Assembly (NCBI GenBank): GCA_005883575.1
Contig: VBFH01000068.1
Span: 1 to 38,527, forward strand
DNA length: 38,527 bases
Source of the DNA: Chloroflexota bacterium
GTDB lineage: Bacteria; Chloroflexota; Dormibacteria; Dormibacterales; Dormibacteraceae
Reading direction: 5' to 3'
Below are positions 16,564-24,543 of this stretch, one piece after another (positions within the stretch are counted from its first letter, which is position 1; the number at the start of each line of letters is the position of its first letter). The notes under the pieces are model-generated. The model saw only the letters and a program-made list of their open reading frames with translations, did not search any database and was not told the origin of the DNA. The position numbers and the translations under genes were made by a program.

Positions 16564-17458
16564 ATGAGGCTCAGCGAAGATCAGTTAAGAGTGATTTGGC
16601 AGTCGGCAGGGCATGACCGGGCAATTGGTCATGAGCACTTCTGGGAGAGAGCGCTGTCTCGGCGCCAGTTTCTGGGCACGGCGGCCGCGGCAAGTGGTGT
16701 AGCGGCTACCGCAAGCCTGTGGGTGCCTGGTCAGGCGGAGGCGGCCGCTCCCGGCCCGGGCACACCAAGACCCATCCCGGGCACCGTCGCGCCGGCGGCA
16801 CCCTTTCATGTCAAGCTCCCGGGCGCATGTCAAGCTCCCGGGCGCCGGAGCGGAGCCCTCGACTATCACCGACTTCAATGGCTTTGTCGCCATCGCGGAT
16901 ATCGAAGGCAGTGGTACTGGGAGCGGCAGCGGCCTCACCTTTGCGGCCGATATGCGTTTCATGACAGGAACTTTCCAGGGCACTGACAATCGCATTCATA
17001 GGGGCACGTTCGGGTTCATCTGACTCGACGTCTTCAACGGTCCCGTTGGGACCGACCAGATCCACGACTTCAACCCGGGCATCGACCCCTTTCCGGCCGG
17101 GCTTTTCTGGACGGTCGCCATACCCGACGACTCGGTGGCGCTCAACCTAGGCCGCGGAACCGCCTCATACCGGCTGTCCAAATTCGCGATCGAGGACTAT
17201 GGCAACATCGGCAACGCGCTCAGCAACGGCACTTCCGTCCCGGGGGTAGTCAGCTTCGATGTCGAGTGGTCGGGCGTGGTCGAGCGAGCAAGCACTAGTG
17301 ATACCAGCAACCAGTTCTCGCTCAGCTTGGTAAGGACGGGGGCCTCGGTCAACTGGTCGGGAACGTCGAGCCTTGGTAGCTTCGCGTCCGATGCCGTGAC
17401 CAAAGTGAACTTTGCCCAGATCGCGCACGAGACGAATGGGATTTTCTTCGGTGGCTAG
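16564..17458 (+). pseudogene. Tat-exported protein, broken by a 19-bp duplication
   Basis: The ATG at 16564 (GGAGG upstream) starts MRLSEDQLRVIWQSAGHDRA. A twin-arginine signal follows (LSRRQFLGTAAAASGVAATA, cleavage near GQAEAA). At 16807-16844 the 19 bp encoding FHVKLPG are present twice and shift the frame. Deleting one copy joins PFHVKLPGAGAEPSTITDFN to GFVAIADIEGSG, FMTGTFQGTDNRIHRGTFGFI, a TGA at 17021-17023 where TGG (Trp) is likely, LDVFNGPVGTDQIHDFNPGI and on to the stop at 17456-17458. The ancestral product is about 290 residues, beta-rich, with no recognised domain. It was probably a folded exported protein of unknown role. Confidence 0.75.
16807..16844 (+). repeat. 19-bp perfect tandem duplication
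   Basis: CATGTCAAGCTCCCGGGCG is repeated exactly at 16807-16825 and 16826-16844, inside the Tat-exported gene. Nineteen is not a multiple of three, so it causes the frameshift. Confidence 0.97.
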
Positions 17459-17501
17459 GCTCGACCAAACAAGAGCAAACACTGGTTTGCGGAGGAGTCC
17501 G

Positions 17502-17957
17502 ATGCGACAGCTGATCTACCTGGGAACCGTGCTCGCGCTCGTCCTGACTCTCGCCTCAGTCGAGACCGTTCTGGCTGATCGGTTGCCCGGCTCCGACCAA
17601 GGTGGTCGGCCTCTGACGGCCGTCCTGTTGGGCCCCAACGAGGTGCCTACGGCCCCCTCCAGTTCGCAGGGGACGGCCACCATCACCATCAACCTGGGTC
17701 AGAGCGAGCTCTGCTATGTGATCGACTTCACCACCAGCGAAACCGTGGTCGCGGCCCACATACACCACGCCCCCGCAGGCGTGGCTGCACCTCCCGTGAT
17801 CCCACTGAACCCGCCGGCGGCCGGATCTTCTTCTGGCTGCAAGCAGGTCGATCAGGGCCTCCTGAAGGACATCGTCCAGAATCCCGAGCAGTACTACGTA
17901 AACGTGCACACCACCGCGCATCCTGGCGGTGCAGGGAGGGGACAGCTAACGAAGTAA
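17502..17957 (+). CDS. Exported CHRD-domain protein
   Basis: GGAGGAG precedes the ATG at 17502, 43 bp after the Tat gene. The signal peptide (MRQLIYLGTVLALVLTLASV, cleavage near VLADR) is followed by a single CHRD domain: TAVLLGPNEVP, GTATITINL, LCYVIDF, AAHIHHAPAGVAAP, NPEQYYVNVHTTAHPGGAGRGQL. CHRD domains occur in chordin and in many bacterial exported proteins. The HIHHAPAG histidines are conserved and may bind metal, though no biochemical role is established. Length (151 residues) is normal and the gene is intact. Confidence 0.9.
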   Translation: MRQLIYLGTVLALVLTLASVETVLADRLPGSDQGGRPLTAVLLGPNEVPTAPSSSQGTATITINLGQSELCYVIDFTTSETVVAAHIHHAPAGVAAPPVIPLNPPAAGSSSGCKQVDQGLLKDIVQNPEQYYVNVHTTAHPGGAGRGQLTK

Positions 17958-18314
17958 CCCGATCCTGGAGTCGCGCGGCGGGAGGGCTGCGGTACCCGCC
18001 ATCACCACCCCGGGGGTCAGCGTTCGCGACCCCTTATGGCTGAAGGACGATCTGTTTGCCGTGGTGGTGACTTCTGCCACCTTCGACGAGCAGTGCATGC
18101 ACAGCCCATAAACCTGCCCTAAGGAGCCGACCTTCCAGCCCGTCTCAGCTGGGGCCGGACAGGACGAACACGTGATGGTGGGTGAGGCGCGAAGAAAGTC
18201 CGTTGCCGGCTAGGAGCGATCGATATGAAGGTCGCGCTGGCTGACCAGTTAGGAAGAGCTGCGACGGCGATTGCAGCGAGGCGCTAACTGCGTGAGCGGG
18301 CGACGACGGTTGGC
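17958..18314. other. Intergenic region with a possible coding remnant
   Basis: GGCGGG..CCCGCC near 17977 could form a weak hairpin after the CHRD gene. Between 18017 and 18112 one frame reads VSVRDPLWLKDDLFAVVVTS then ATFDEQCMHSP and a stop, which looks like the end of a former gene but has no start or known family. Confidence 0.35.
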
Positions 18315-18578
18315 TCAGGCCGCGCGATAGTACTCGTTAATCAGTCCGTCGAGGCGTTGCTGAGGCAGGACCGCTCCGAAGCCAAGGGTGGGTGTGGGCT
18401 CAGGCGGGTGGAGGTCCAGCGCCAGATGCGGCCGCTGTCGGTTGTAGTGCTCGATGTACTCGCGAAGAACAGAGCGCAGGTGGCGTTCGCCGAAGATGAG
18501 CAGACAGTCCAGGCACTCATGTCGAATGGTTTTGATCACGCGCTCGCAATGGGCGTTGGTGTGCGGTTCAAAAATCAC
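18315..18578 (-). pseudogene. Transposase C-terminal fragment (element D family)
   Basis: The minus strand encodes TNAHCERVIKTIRHECLDCL, LREYIEHYNRQRPHLALDL and QQRLDGLINEYYRAA, the end of a DDE integrase-core transposase including the catalytic Glu of HCER. It is closely similar to the partial copy at 38010-38527. Upstream homology ends where IS C begins (18585), so IS C probably landed in it. The N-terminal part does not reappear beyond IS C. Confidence 0.8.
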
Positions 18579-18584
18579 GTCGGG

Positions 18585-19750
18585 TGACGCTGCCGGTCTG
18601 GAGGCTGAGAACGTGATGGGCTTGGCCAGGTAGGATCTCGCGCCGAGCTGCTGGCTTCCCTGATCTATTCACTGGTTCGCGCGCTGCTCGACGTGGTCGC
18701 GGTCAGCAGCACTGACAAAGCCAAGCTGGAGGCGGAGGTGCTGGCGCTCCGCCGCCAAGTGCAGGTGCTCAAGCGCCAGATCAAGCGGGTGCGTTGGAGT
18801 CCCGGCGACAGGATGATCATGGCGGCGCTGCGCGATCACCTTCGACGATCGGCATGGGCTGGATTGCTGGTGCGACCAGAGACCGTGCTCGGCTGGCATC
18901 GAGACTTGGTGCGTCGCAAGTGGGCCGCATACCTGCGCCGTCCAAGGCGGGGAAGGCCGCGGATCAGGAGCGAATGCCGTGAGCTGATCGTGCGGATGGC
19001 GTCCGAGAACCCGAGCTGGGGCTACTTTCGGATTCGCGGTGAGCTGCTTAAGCTCGGGCACATGGTGGCTGCGACCACGATTCGGTCCGTGCTCGTCGGG
19101 GCCGGAATCCCGCCCTCAGGTCGCCGAGCCCAGATGAGCTGGAAGCAGTTCTTGGCGGCTCACGCCCAGACGCTGGTAACGGCCGACTTCTTCACCGTCG
19201 ACACCATCTTCTTCAAGCGCCTCTACGTCCTTATCAATATGCACGTGGCCACACGGCGCATTTTGCTGGCGAGCTGCACCGCCAACCCGAACGAGGTCTG
19301 GGTGACTCAGCAGGCCCGCAACCTGCTGTGGACGCTGGAGGAAGAAGGGATCAAGCTCGAGGTCGTGATCCATGAGCGGGACAAGAAGTTCGCGCCTCGA
19401 GCGGACCAGGTCTTCAAGTCAGGTGGCGCTAGGGTGATCGTGACCCCGCTCCTGGCGCCTCGCTCCAACGCGCACGTTGAACGCTGGGTCGGGAGCTGTC
19501 GTCGGGAGTGCCTGGACTGGATGCTAGTCGTGAACGTGCGTCACCTGGAGGCGGTCCTTCGCGAGTACTGCATCCACTACAACCAGGAACGCCCGCACCG
19601 CAGCCGGGAGTTGCGGCCGCCGGCGGCACGAGGTGATCCGGGTGCGCGGCATGATGGCCAAGTCATCCGCAACCCTCGTCTCGGTGGGTTGCTGAACGAC
19701 TATCGTCGGGTTGCCGTCGCTGCCTGACGTGCTTCGGAGGCGGCACATCA
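18585..19750 (+). mobile_element. Insertion sequence C, about 1166 bp
   Basis: The left end TGACGCTGCCGGTCTG and the right end, read inverted as TGATGTGCCGCCTCCGA, are imperfect terminal repeats bracketing one full-length transposase. It is the only complete element with an uninterrupted core in the window. It sits against the truncated element D transposase. Confidence 0.65.
18693..19727 (+). CDS. DDE (integrase-core) transposase of IS C
   Basis: A single 344-residue frame: N-terminal LALRRQVQVLKRQIKRVRWS and DRMIMAALRDHL, VLGWHRDLVRRKWAAYLRR, a second HTH region (WGYFRIRGELLKLGH), then the rve core with D in LVTADFFTVDT, D in VVIHERDKKFA and E in AHVERWVGSCRRE. It ends RLGGLLNDYRRVAVAA. 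Homology to the IS A transposase extends upstream of the GTG at 18693 (LLASLIYSLVRALLD from 18648), but no standard start lies there, so translation may begin at CTG or start late. All catalytic acids are present, so it is likely active. Confidence 0.88.
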   Translation: MVAVSSTDKAKLEAEVLALRRQVQVLKRQIKRVRWSPGDRMIMAALRDHLRRSAWAGLLVRPETVLGWHRDLVRRKWAAYLRRPRRGRPRIRSECRELIVRMASENPSWGYFRIRGELLKLGHMVAATTIRSVLVGAGIPPSGRRAQMSWKQFLAAHAQTLVTADFFTVDTIFFKRLYVLINMHVATRRILLASCTANPNEVWVTQQARNLLWTLEEEGIKLEVVIHERDKKFAPRADQVFKSGGARVIVTPLLAPRSNAHVERWVGSCRRECLDWMLVVNVRHLEAVLREYCIHYNQERPHRSRELRPPAARGDPGARHDGQVIRNPRLGGLLNDYRRVAVAA

Positions 19751-19783
19751 CGGACGCTCGAAGCGGAGCAGCGGGCTAATCCA

Positions 19784-20314
19784 ATGGTCCTCCGGGGCAC
19801 CAAGAAGTTCCTTGACCTGGTAGGCGCCCGTTCTGAGGTCCTGGTCAATGCTGACCCGGCCGACGACGACTGGTACGCCAATCTGCTGTGGCTGGATCGG
19901 CGTAAGTGCCTGCTGCTGGCTCATGCGGGCACACTGTTCCCGGTGTTTGTCGCCGACGTGCACAAAGCCGATCTGATGCCTCTCGGCCCGGTCGTGGTCC
20001 GACTGATCAATCAGCAACTCGCTTCGGAAACCTTGCCGGAAGACAGTCTCGGCAAGCTTGATTCCAGCTCGGTCCAGCTCGCCCGAACTGCGAGCCGGAG
20101 CGTCCTCGGGTACATGAACGAAACCGCAACATACTGCTCGTACGCGATCGCCGACTACGGCGGACTGGAGCGATGCGACATCGCCGCTCTGAATCGCGAG
20201 CTTCGGCGAGAGCTCCATATGTCACGCCGACCGCCCGGCTACTTCGTCCCGATCGACGAGGTGATTAAGCGCGTCGGTGTGAGTCGTCGGCCCGATCTGG
20301 GAATCGTCAATTAG
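19784..20314 (+). CDS. DUF6933-like protein
   Basis: The 176-residue chain opens MVLRGTKKFLDLVG and has the strongly conserved block DDDWYANLLWLDRRKCLLLAHA followed by GTLFPVFVADVHKADL and later ARTASRSVLGYMNETA. These match the DUF6933 family as I recall it. No enzyme motif or membrane segment is present, and the cellular role is unknown. It lies 33 bp outside IS C and appears complete. Confidence 0.75.
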   Translation: MVLRGTKKFLDLVGARSEVLVNADPADDDWYANLLWLDRRKCLLLAHAGTLFPVFVADVHKADLMPLGPVVVRLINQQLASETLPEDSLGKLDSSSVQLARTASRSVLGYMNETATYCSYAIADYGGLERCDIAALNRELRRELHMSRRPPGYFVPIDEVIKRVGVSRRPDLGIVN

Positions 20315-20329
20315 CCCAATGCCTGTTCA

Positions 20330-20668
20330 GTGCGTGAAAGTGCCGGACGTGCTTTTCGAACCGCACATCTACCGGACGGTGCGCTCTCGAACGTCGAAGG
20401 AGACGGCAATTACGTCAGGGTGCAGGTACTCACCAACGGAGGGGCGCTGAACCGTGACAAGCAAGTCGCCGTGGTCCGCCAGTTCACCGACCTGGTCGCG
20501 GCTGCCGCAGGCGATCCCTCGCTTGAGGGGAGGACCTGGGTGCTACTCACTGAGGCGATTGAAGGCGGGTGGGGACTTGCTGGGCACGCCAACACCAATG
20601 CGGAGCTAGTCGACGCCGCTCGCGCGCAGATCGCAGAGCTTCAGCGCGCGAAAGGATCGTGTGGATGA
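20330..20668 (+). pseudogene. Tautomerase-like protein without its Met-Pro start
   Basis: From about 20409 the frame reads YVRVQVLTNGGALNRDKQVA, VVRQFTDLVAAAAGD, EGRTWVLLTEAIEGGWGLAG. This is a small tautomerase (4-oxalocrotonate tautomerase-like), an enzyme class that uses the N-terminal proline as its base. AAGGAGACGGCA lies directly before AATTACGTC, exactly where a start ATG-CCN should be. The frame instead continues upstream to an ATG at 20330 with 26 unrelated residues. A small deletion of the start and proline codons is inferred, leaving an inactive or untranslated gene. Confidence 0.65.
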
Positions 20669-21073
20669 CCCCCGCCATCTAGCGTGAGCCGTAGCTGACA
20701 GCCTACCGTTGGCAACGGACCGACGACGGTGTGGAAACATCGTCCTGGATAGTTCGGGCCAAGCTCCAGGCCTGGCGAGTGGGAGTCGTAAGTTGGGCGT
20801 ACCAGTACGCATTTAGTAGGCGGTCGCTCTCAATCCTTGGGTGTCGCCAGGTGTCGTTTCGTGTTCGGAATGCGTGGGGCGATCTCACCGATACAGCACC
20901 CGGCTTAGGTCCGCTCTCGGCCCACATTCTGTATCCCTAAAGCCGCAAGTTGCGGGCCGCAGATTGTGGTCTTTTGGTTCGCGGCACTCGGAGCGTGGCA
21001 TTTGGTGGCCTGGCGAAAAGGCCTAGGGGGCGACAGTAAGTGGGGGGCGGACTTTCTGTTTACCTTCGACCGT
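20669..21073. other. No recognisable gene
   Basis: About 400 bp separates the damaged left half from the copper/thiol island. No RNA gene or conserved coding segment was found. Confidence 0.5.
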
Positions 21074-21616
21074 TCACTGTCCCATCATGCCTCGCATCAT
21101 GGCGGGCATTCCGTCGCGTACGAATCCGCTCACTTCTTGCGCGTGCTCGCGGATCGCGCTTGTAATCCGCGGATCGCTTGATGTCTCTGTCACGACCACT
21201 CCCTTGGCGGTGATCGTCAACTCTCGTCGGTAACTCGTCGAGTTGCGGAATAGGGTCGGGAGGCTCGAGCTCATGCACGTGACCTCGGCATGTTGGTTGA
21301 GATGGCTATGCATGCTCGAAACGTGAGTCTGGAGCAGCGCGATCAAGTCGGTGGCGTCGGATTCAGTCGTGGTGCGTACTCCACCGTCAATCGTTTCGAC
21401 CGTTCGCCTTAGCTCGGTGTGGCGATCAAAGAGCTTCATATAGCTGTTCATGTCGGCCTGGGTCGCGCTGCCCATCATTCCTGACCCCATCATCCCGCCG
21501 TCGCCCGTGGACTTCAGGGCATCTCGAAGCAGGTAACCACCGGCAAGCCCCAGACCGACCAAGGCGCCGCCGGCGGCCAACAGGCCAAGCGCTGCGCGCC
21601 GCGTAACGCTAGTCAC
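21074..21616 (-). CDS. Exported or anchored Met/His-rich protein
   Basis: The GTG at 21616 (GAGGG upstream) opens a 180-residue protein with a twin-arginine-like N-terminus (VTRRAALGLLAAGG) and a single hydrophobic segment. Then come a methionine cluster (GGMMGSGMMGSATQ), a helical middle with HTELRR and MHSHLNQHAEVTCM, and a Met-rich end (GMPAMMRGMMGQ). Methionine and histidine clusters outside the membrane are typical of Cu(I)/Cu(II) handling. No named family is recognised. It is divergent from the membrane protein at 21698 with a TACTA-type operator between them, so both probably belong to the regulon. Confidence 0.7.
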   Translation of the reverse strand: MTSVTRRAALGLLAAGGALVGLGLAGGYLLRDALKSTGDGGMMGSGMMGSATQADMNSYMKLFDRHTELRRTVETIDGGVRTTTESDATDLIALLQTHVSSMHSHLNQHAEVTCMSSSLPTLFRNSTSYRRELTITAKGVVVTETSSDPRITSAIREHAQEVSGFVRDGMPAMMRGMMGQ

Positions 21617-21646
21617 GGACCCTCAGTCACCCGCCTGATCCCGGAT

Positions 21647-21664
21647 CACTACAGGCTGATAGTA
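21647..21664. promoter_or_regulatory. BlaI-type operator 1 (CACTA-N8-TAGTA)
   Basis: Half-sites CACTA and TAGTA are 8 bp apart, one mismatch from the exact dyad TACTA-N8-TAGTA seen elsewhere in the island. It lies between two divergent genes, 31 bp before the start at 21616 and 34 bp before that at 21698. Confidence 0.6.
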
Positions 21665-21697
21665 GCAACGCAACCAATCGCCGATTACCCTTCCCGC

Positions 21698-22375
21698 ATG
21701 ACTGTCCGTCCTGGCCGCAATTTCCGCGAGCCGAAAGCAATCGAACTGCTTGCATTTGCCTACGCTCTGGGCGTCGCCGGCACTCTGTGGGACTGGCGGG
21801 AGCATCTCCTTGGTCCAGGCACGCAGCCCCCACACCTTGTCATCGACCTGGGCGGCCTGGTGGTCATCTCGGCGCTGGCATTCAGTGGCAGGATCGATCT
21901 CCGCTCGCGAACGTTCATCGCCCTCTATGTGCTTTTGGTACTGGTCGTGCTGGTCGCCTTCGGCCCCTTCGTTCTCATGATGGCCGCTCCCAGAAGCTCC
22001 CTGATGGCGAGCCTGATGCACTCGATGATGTCGAGTGGGGCCCTACTTGCGTACCTGCCGCTGGTGTTGCTTGCCAGCTGGAGTGCGTGGCGGTGGCTGT
22101 CGCAAGACCGTCTCAATTGGTGGCGCTTAGCCACAGCGCTTGGAATCGTCGTGGTCGCCATCGCAACCGTGTGGGACCTGTATTGGCACCAGACGCATCC
22201 CATGGAGCTGCGGACATCGATGGCGGGGCTGCCGCCGCATCAGGCGATACTTGCCGGTTTCCTGATCGGACTGATTGGTACCGGTTGGGGAGCTGCCCTC
22301 GGCATCAATCGGGCTGAGTTCCGATCTCAGACGACCGGGGGCGCGATCGAGAACGCGGCATCGAAGTCGAAATAG
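21698..22375 (+). CDS. Multi-pass membrane protein of unknown family
   Basis: The ATG at 21698 opens a 225-residue protein with about six hydrophobic segments. Charged, His/Met-bearing loops include TLWDWREHLLGPGTQPPHL, MHSMMSSG and YWHQTHPMELRTSM followed by AGLPPHQA. The conserved-looking Trp/His/Met loops suggest metal or quinone contact, but no named family is recognised. It shares a divergent promoter region with the Met-rich protein, and its last 49 bp overlap the end of the convergent CopC-CopD gene. Confidence 0.75.
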   Translation: MTVRPGRNFREPKAIELLAFAYALGVAGTLWDWREHLLGPGTQPPHLVIDLGGLVVISALAFSGRIDLRSRTFIALYVLLVLVVLVAFGPFVLMMAAPRSSLMASLMHSMMSSGALLAYLPLVLLASWSAWRWLSQDRLNWWRLATALGIVVVAIATVWDLYWHQTHPMELRTSMAGLPPHQAILAGFLIGLIGTGWGAALGINRAEFRSQTTGGAIENAASKSK

Positions 22376-24543
22376 CGTTGGTCCATGAAATGACCCCGCG
22401 CTCGCATTTCCGTCTGGCGGGCCAATCCCTGACCGTCGACGACTAGGCGGAACCAAACCGGACTTCCATAAGGGGCCTCAAAGAACGAGACCACCTGCTC
22501 ACCGCCGGGTTCACCTGCGTCGACGACCCTCGCGTCCTGTATCGGACCGGAATCCCATGCGAAATCCGGAACATGGATCGGGAGGGTGGTCTCTGCCACC
22601 CACCGTTCGGTCGGAGTTGACCGCGAGTAGCGGACCGAGCCGATGATCACCGTTTCGCCGCCGGTCGAGAGCTGATAGCTGAGCCGATCGGGTGACTGAA
22701 ACGCGTACAGAGTGCGGAGCGGCTGCGACGACGGCCCGAGCGTTTCGTCGATGCGGTAATCACTCAATTGGTGCATGGCGCGCTGAAGCGTTTCCACGAC
22801 GGCGGTTCCGTCCGGTGCCGGCAGCCGCGGAAGCTTGAAGACAGCCGCGTCGTGGCCGGTGCCGAGCAGCACTGAGATGGACTCACCACCTGTGAGGCTG
22901 GCGGACGCGGTGGCGCAGGTGGGCCCGCACCGGCGAGCGCCCAAGTCCCGACCGTCGACCTGAATCCTCACCGCCCTCTGTGCTGCAGCGGCTTCTCCCG
23001 AGACCGGCATGACGTACACCCAGAGCGTGTTCTGGCCCGGTCTTCCGGGTCGGATGGTCAGACCGACGACTGAGTCACTGGCGCTGCCACCGAGGGTCAG
23101 GTCACCGGGCTGTGGCAGCGCGAGCGCCGACTCCGGGCCGGCCAAGCCGGCCTCCGCCTCCGCCAGGCGCGCCGGTGGGAGTGGAAACGCCGCGAGCAGT
23201 GCGGACGCGGAAACGACCACCAAGACGATCGCGGCTTCGAGCCTGGGCCTAGGCTGCAGACGGCGCCAGGCAAGCACCGAGAGAGGCAGCATCGCCCCGA
23301 CTGCGACGAGCTTGAACGCGAGGACGTTTCCGTAGGTCGACTGGAGGAGATCGAGTGGGCTGCTCAGCTCTTCGACTGCTTGGAGCAGGCCGGTCAATGC
23401 GGTCAGGGAAAACGCGATCAGCGCAACTGGGGTGAAGCGCTTGAGTAGCACTCGAGACTCCGGGCTCCTCCAGCCACCGGACCCTCGGATGGCGGCAAGA
23501 GCCAGGATCCCGCCTGCCCAGAGGCCCGCGCTCGCCAGGTGTATCGCGTCGACCGCGATTGCTGGTGCGGCGGGTCGTACCGCCGCGGCGTGGCCGGCCG
23601 CGGCCAGAGCCGTGATTGCTGCGAACACGAGGATGGTCACCCCGCGGACCCCCAGCATTGCCAGGATCAGAGCAGCCGCCTCGAATCCGAGCCTAAGGAG
23701 GCGGGCATAGCCCGGCTCACCGCCGCTCAGATAGGTCGCAATCCCGCCTGGGCTCAAACCTCCCGCCGCCGACATTGATTCGCCAGCGACAACGGCGACG
23801 CCGCCCGCGAACGCCACCACCAGAGCGCCGACCAGCGGCCCTCGAACCCAGATCAGGCGCGGCGGATGGCTCGCAAGCTGACGAACCAGCAGCAGTCCGA
23901 TCGCCAGCAAAAGGGCACCGAATTCGACTGCTCTGGCCAGCGCAAGCAGCATGTCCGGGAGCCCGAGCGATGCCGAGTTGGCCTCGCCCGTCCCGACTGG
24001 GGATACGCCTACGCCGAAGACGAAGCTCCCTCGGAGGACGTGCCCGTCGACAGCGCTCACGGTAGTCCAGTCCACTCTGTAGACACCGAACTCGTTTCCA
24101 GAGATGGGACCTTCGGTCTCCTCGCTGGAGAGGCCGGCAGCTGCGAAGGTTCGGCCGAGAGGCGCGACTACCTGCGCTCGCGAGAGCTGGATGTTGATTG
24201 GCTCCGAGAAGTCAAGAACGACGACGCCGGGTGCCGACGAGAGACGTTGGCCAGGCAGAGGCTGTGAGGAGGTGAGGGTGGAATGGGCAGAGGCCGCATG
24301 TGGCATTAGCGCCAGCACAGCAGCTGCGAGTACGAACGCGCGCCCAATGCGAAGGGCCGGCGGCCGCGAGGCTATCGCGATACCTCGACCTCGACCTCCG
24401 ACTGGGCTGACTCCGCACCGCCCGTGCGTCGCCGATCGCTTGCCGGGCCGAGTTTCCAGGACCGATAGAGAGCTGTAATGACGACCAGGGCGAGCAAACC
24501 TAACGCGATCGCCTGGATCGCGGTCGGCAAGCTCCCGAGCCAA
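22327..24543 (-). CDS. CopC-CopD fusion with C-terminal lipoprotein-like domain
   Basis: A CopC domain follows a signal segment (RIGRAFVLAAAVLALM, cleavage after ASA). The mature chain begins AHSTLTSSQPLPGQRL, with the copper-binding first His, and ends in SAVDGHVLRGSFVFGVG. A CopD part of about eight membrane helices follows (from MLLALARAVEFGALLLAIGL to LLAAFPLPPA), then a soluble region with a DSVVGLTIRPGRPGQNTLWV segment and a final 150 residues resembling LolA/LppX-type domains. CopC/CopD take up or deliver periplasmic copper. The start is unsure: 24543 (TTG) is the first, but the signal peptide begins near 24330 and overlap with the CcdA-like gene implies a start around 24386 or later. 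Confidence 0.82.
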   Translation of the reverse strand: MARELADRDPGDRVRFARPGRHYSSLSVLETRPGKRSATHGRCGVSPVGGRGRGIAIASRPPALRIGRAFVLAAAVLALMPHAASAHSTLTSSQPLPGQRLSSAPGVVVLDFSEPINIQLSRAQVVAPLGRTFAAAGLSSEETEGPISGNEFGVYRVDWTTVSAVDGHVLRGSFVFGVGVSPVGTGEANSASLGLPDMLLALARAVEFGALLLAIGLLLVRQLASHPPRLIWVRGPLVGALVVAFAGGVAVVAGESMSAAGGLSPGGIATYLSGGEPGYARLLRLGFEAAALILAMLGVRGVTILVFAAITALAAAGHAAAVRPAAPAIAVDAIHLASAGLWAGGILALAAIRGSGGWRSPESRVLLKRFTPVALIAFSLTALTGLLQAVEELSSPLDLLQSTYGNVLAFKLVAVGAMLPLSVLAWRRLQPRPRLEAAIVLVVVSASALLAAFPLPPARLAEAEAGLAGPESALALPQPGDLTLGGSASDSVVGLTIRPGRPGQNTLWVYVMPVSGEAAAAQRAVRIQVDGRDLGARRCGPTCATASASLTGGESISVLLGTGHDAAVFKLPRLPAPDGTAVVETLQRAMHQLSDYRIDETLGPSSQPLRTLYAFQSPDRLSYQLSTGGETVIIGSVRYSRSTPTERWVAETTLPIHVPDFAWDSGPIQDARVVDAGEPGGEQVVSFFEAPYGSPVWFRLVVDGQGLARQTEMRARGHFMDQRYFDFDAAFSIAPPVV

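Noticed and set aside
11662-17023. TGA read as Trp (alternative genetic code), suggested by two TGA codons at likely Trp positions.
   Set aside because: Many intact genes here end in TGA at the expected length (for example 926-2035 and 12428-13960), and both cases are in genes broken by other lesions.
11662-17023. Further selenocysteine sites at the TGA codons of the HAD and Tat genes.
   Set aside because: Neither aligns with a redox Cys; the expected residue is Trp, and no SECIS-like hairpin was noticed behind them.
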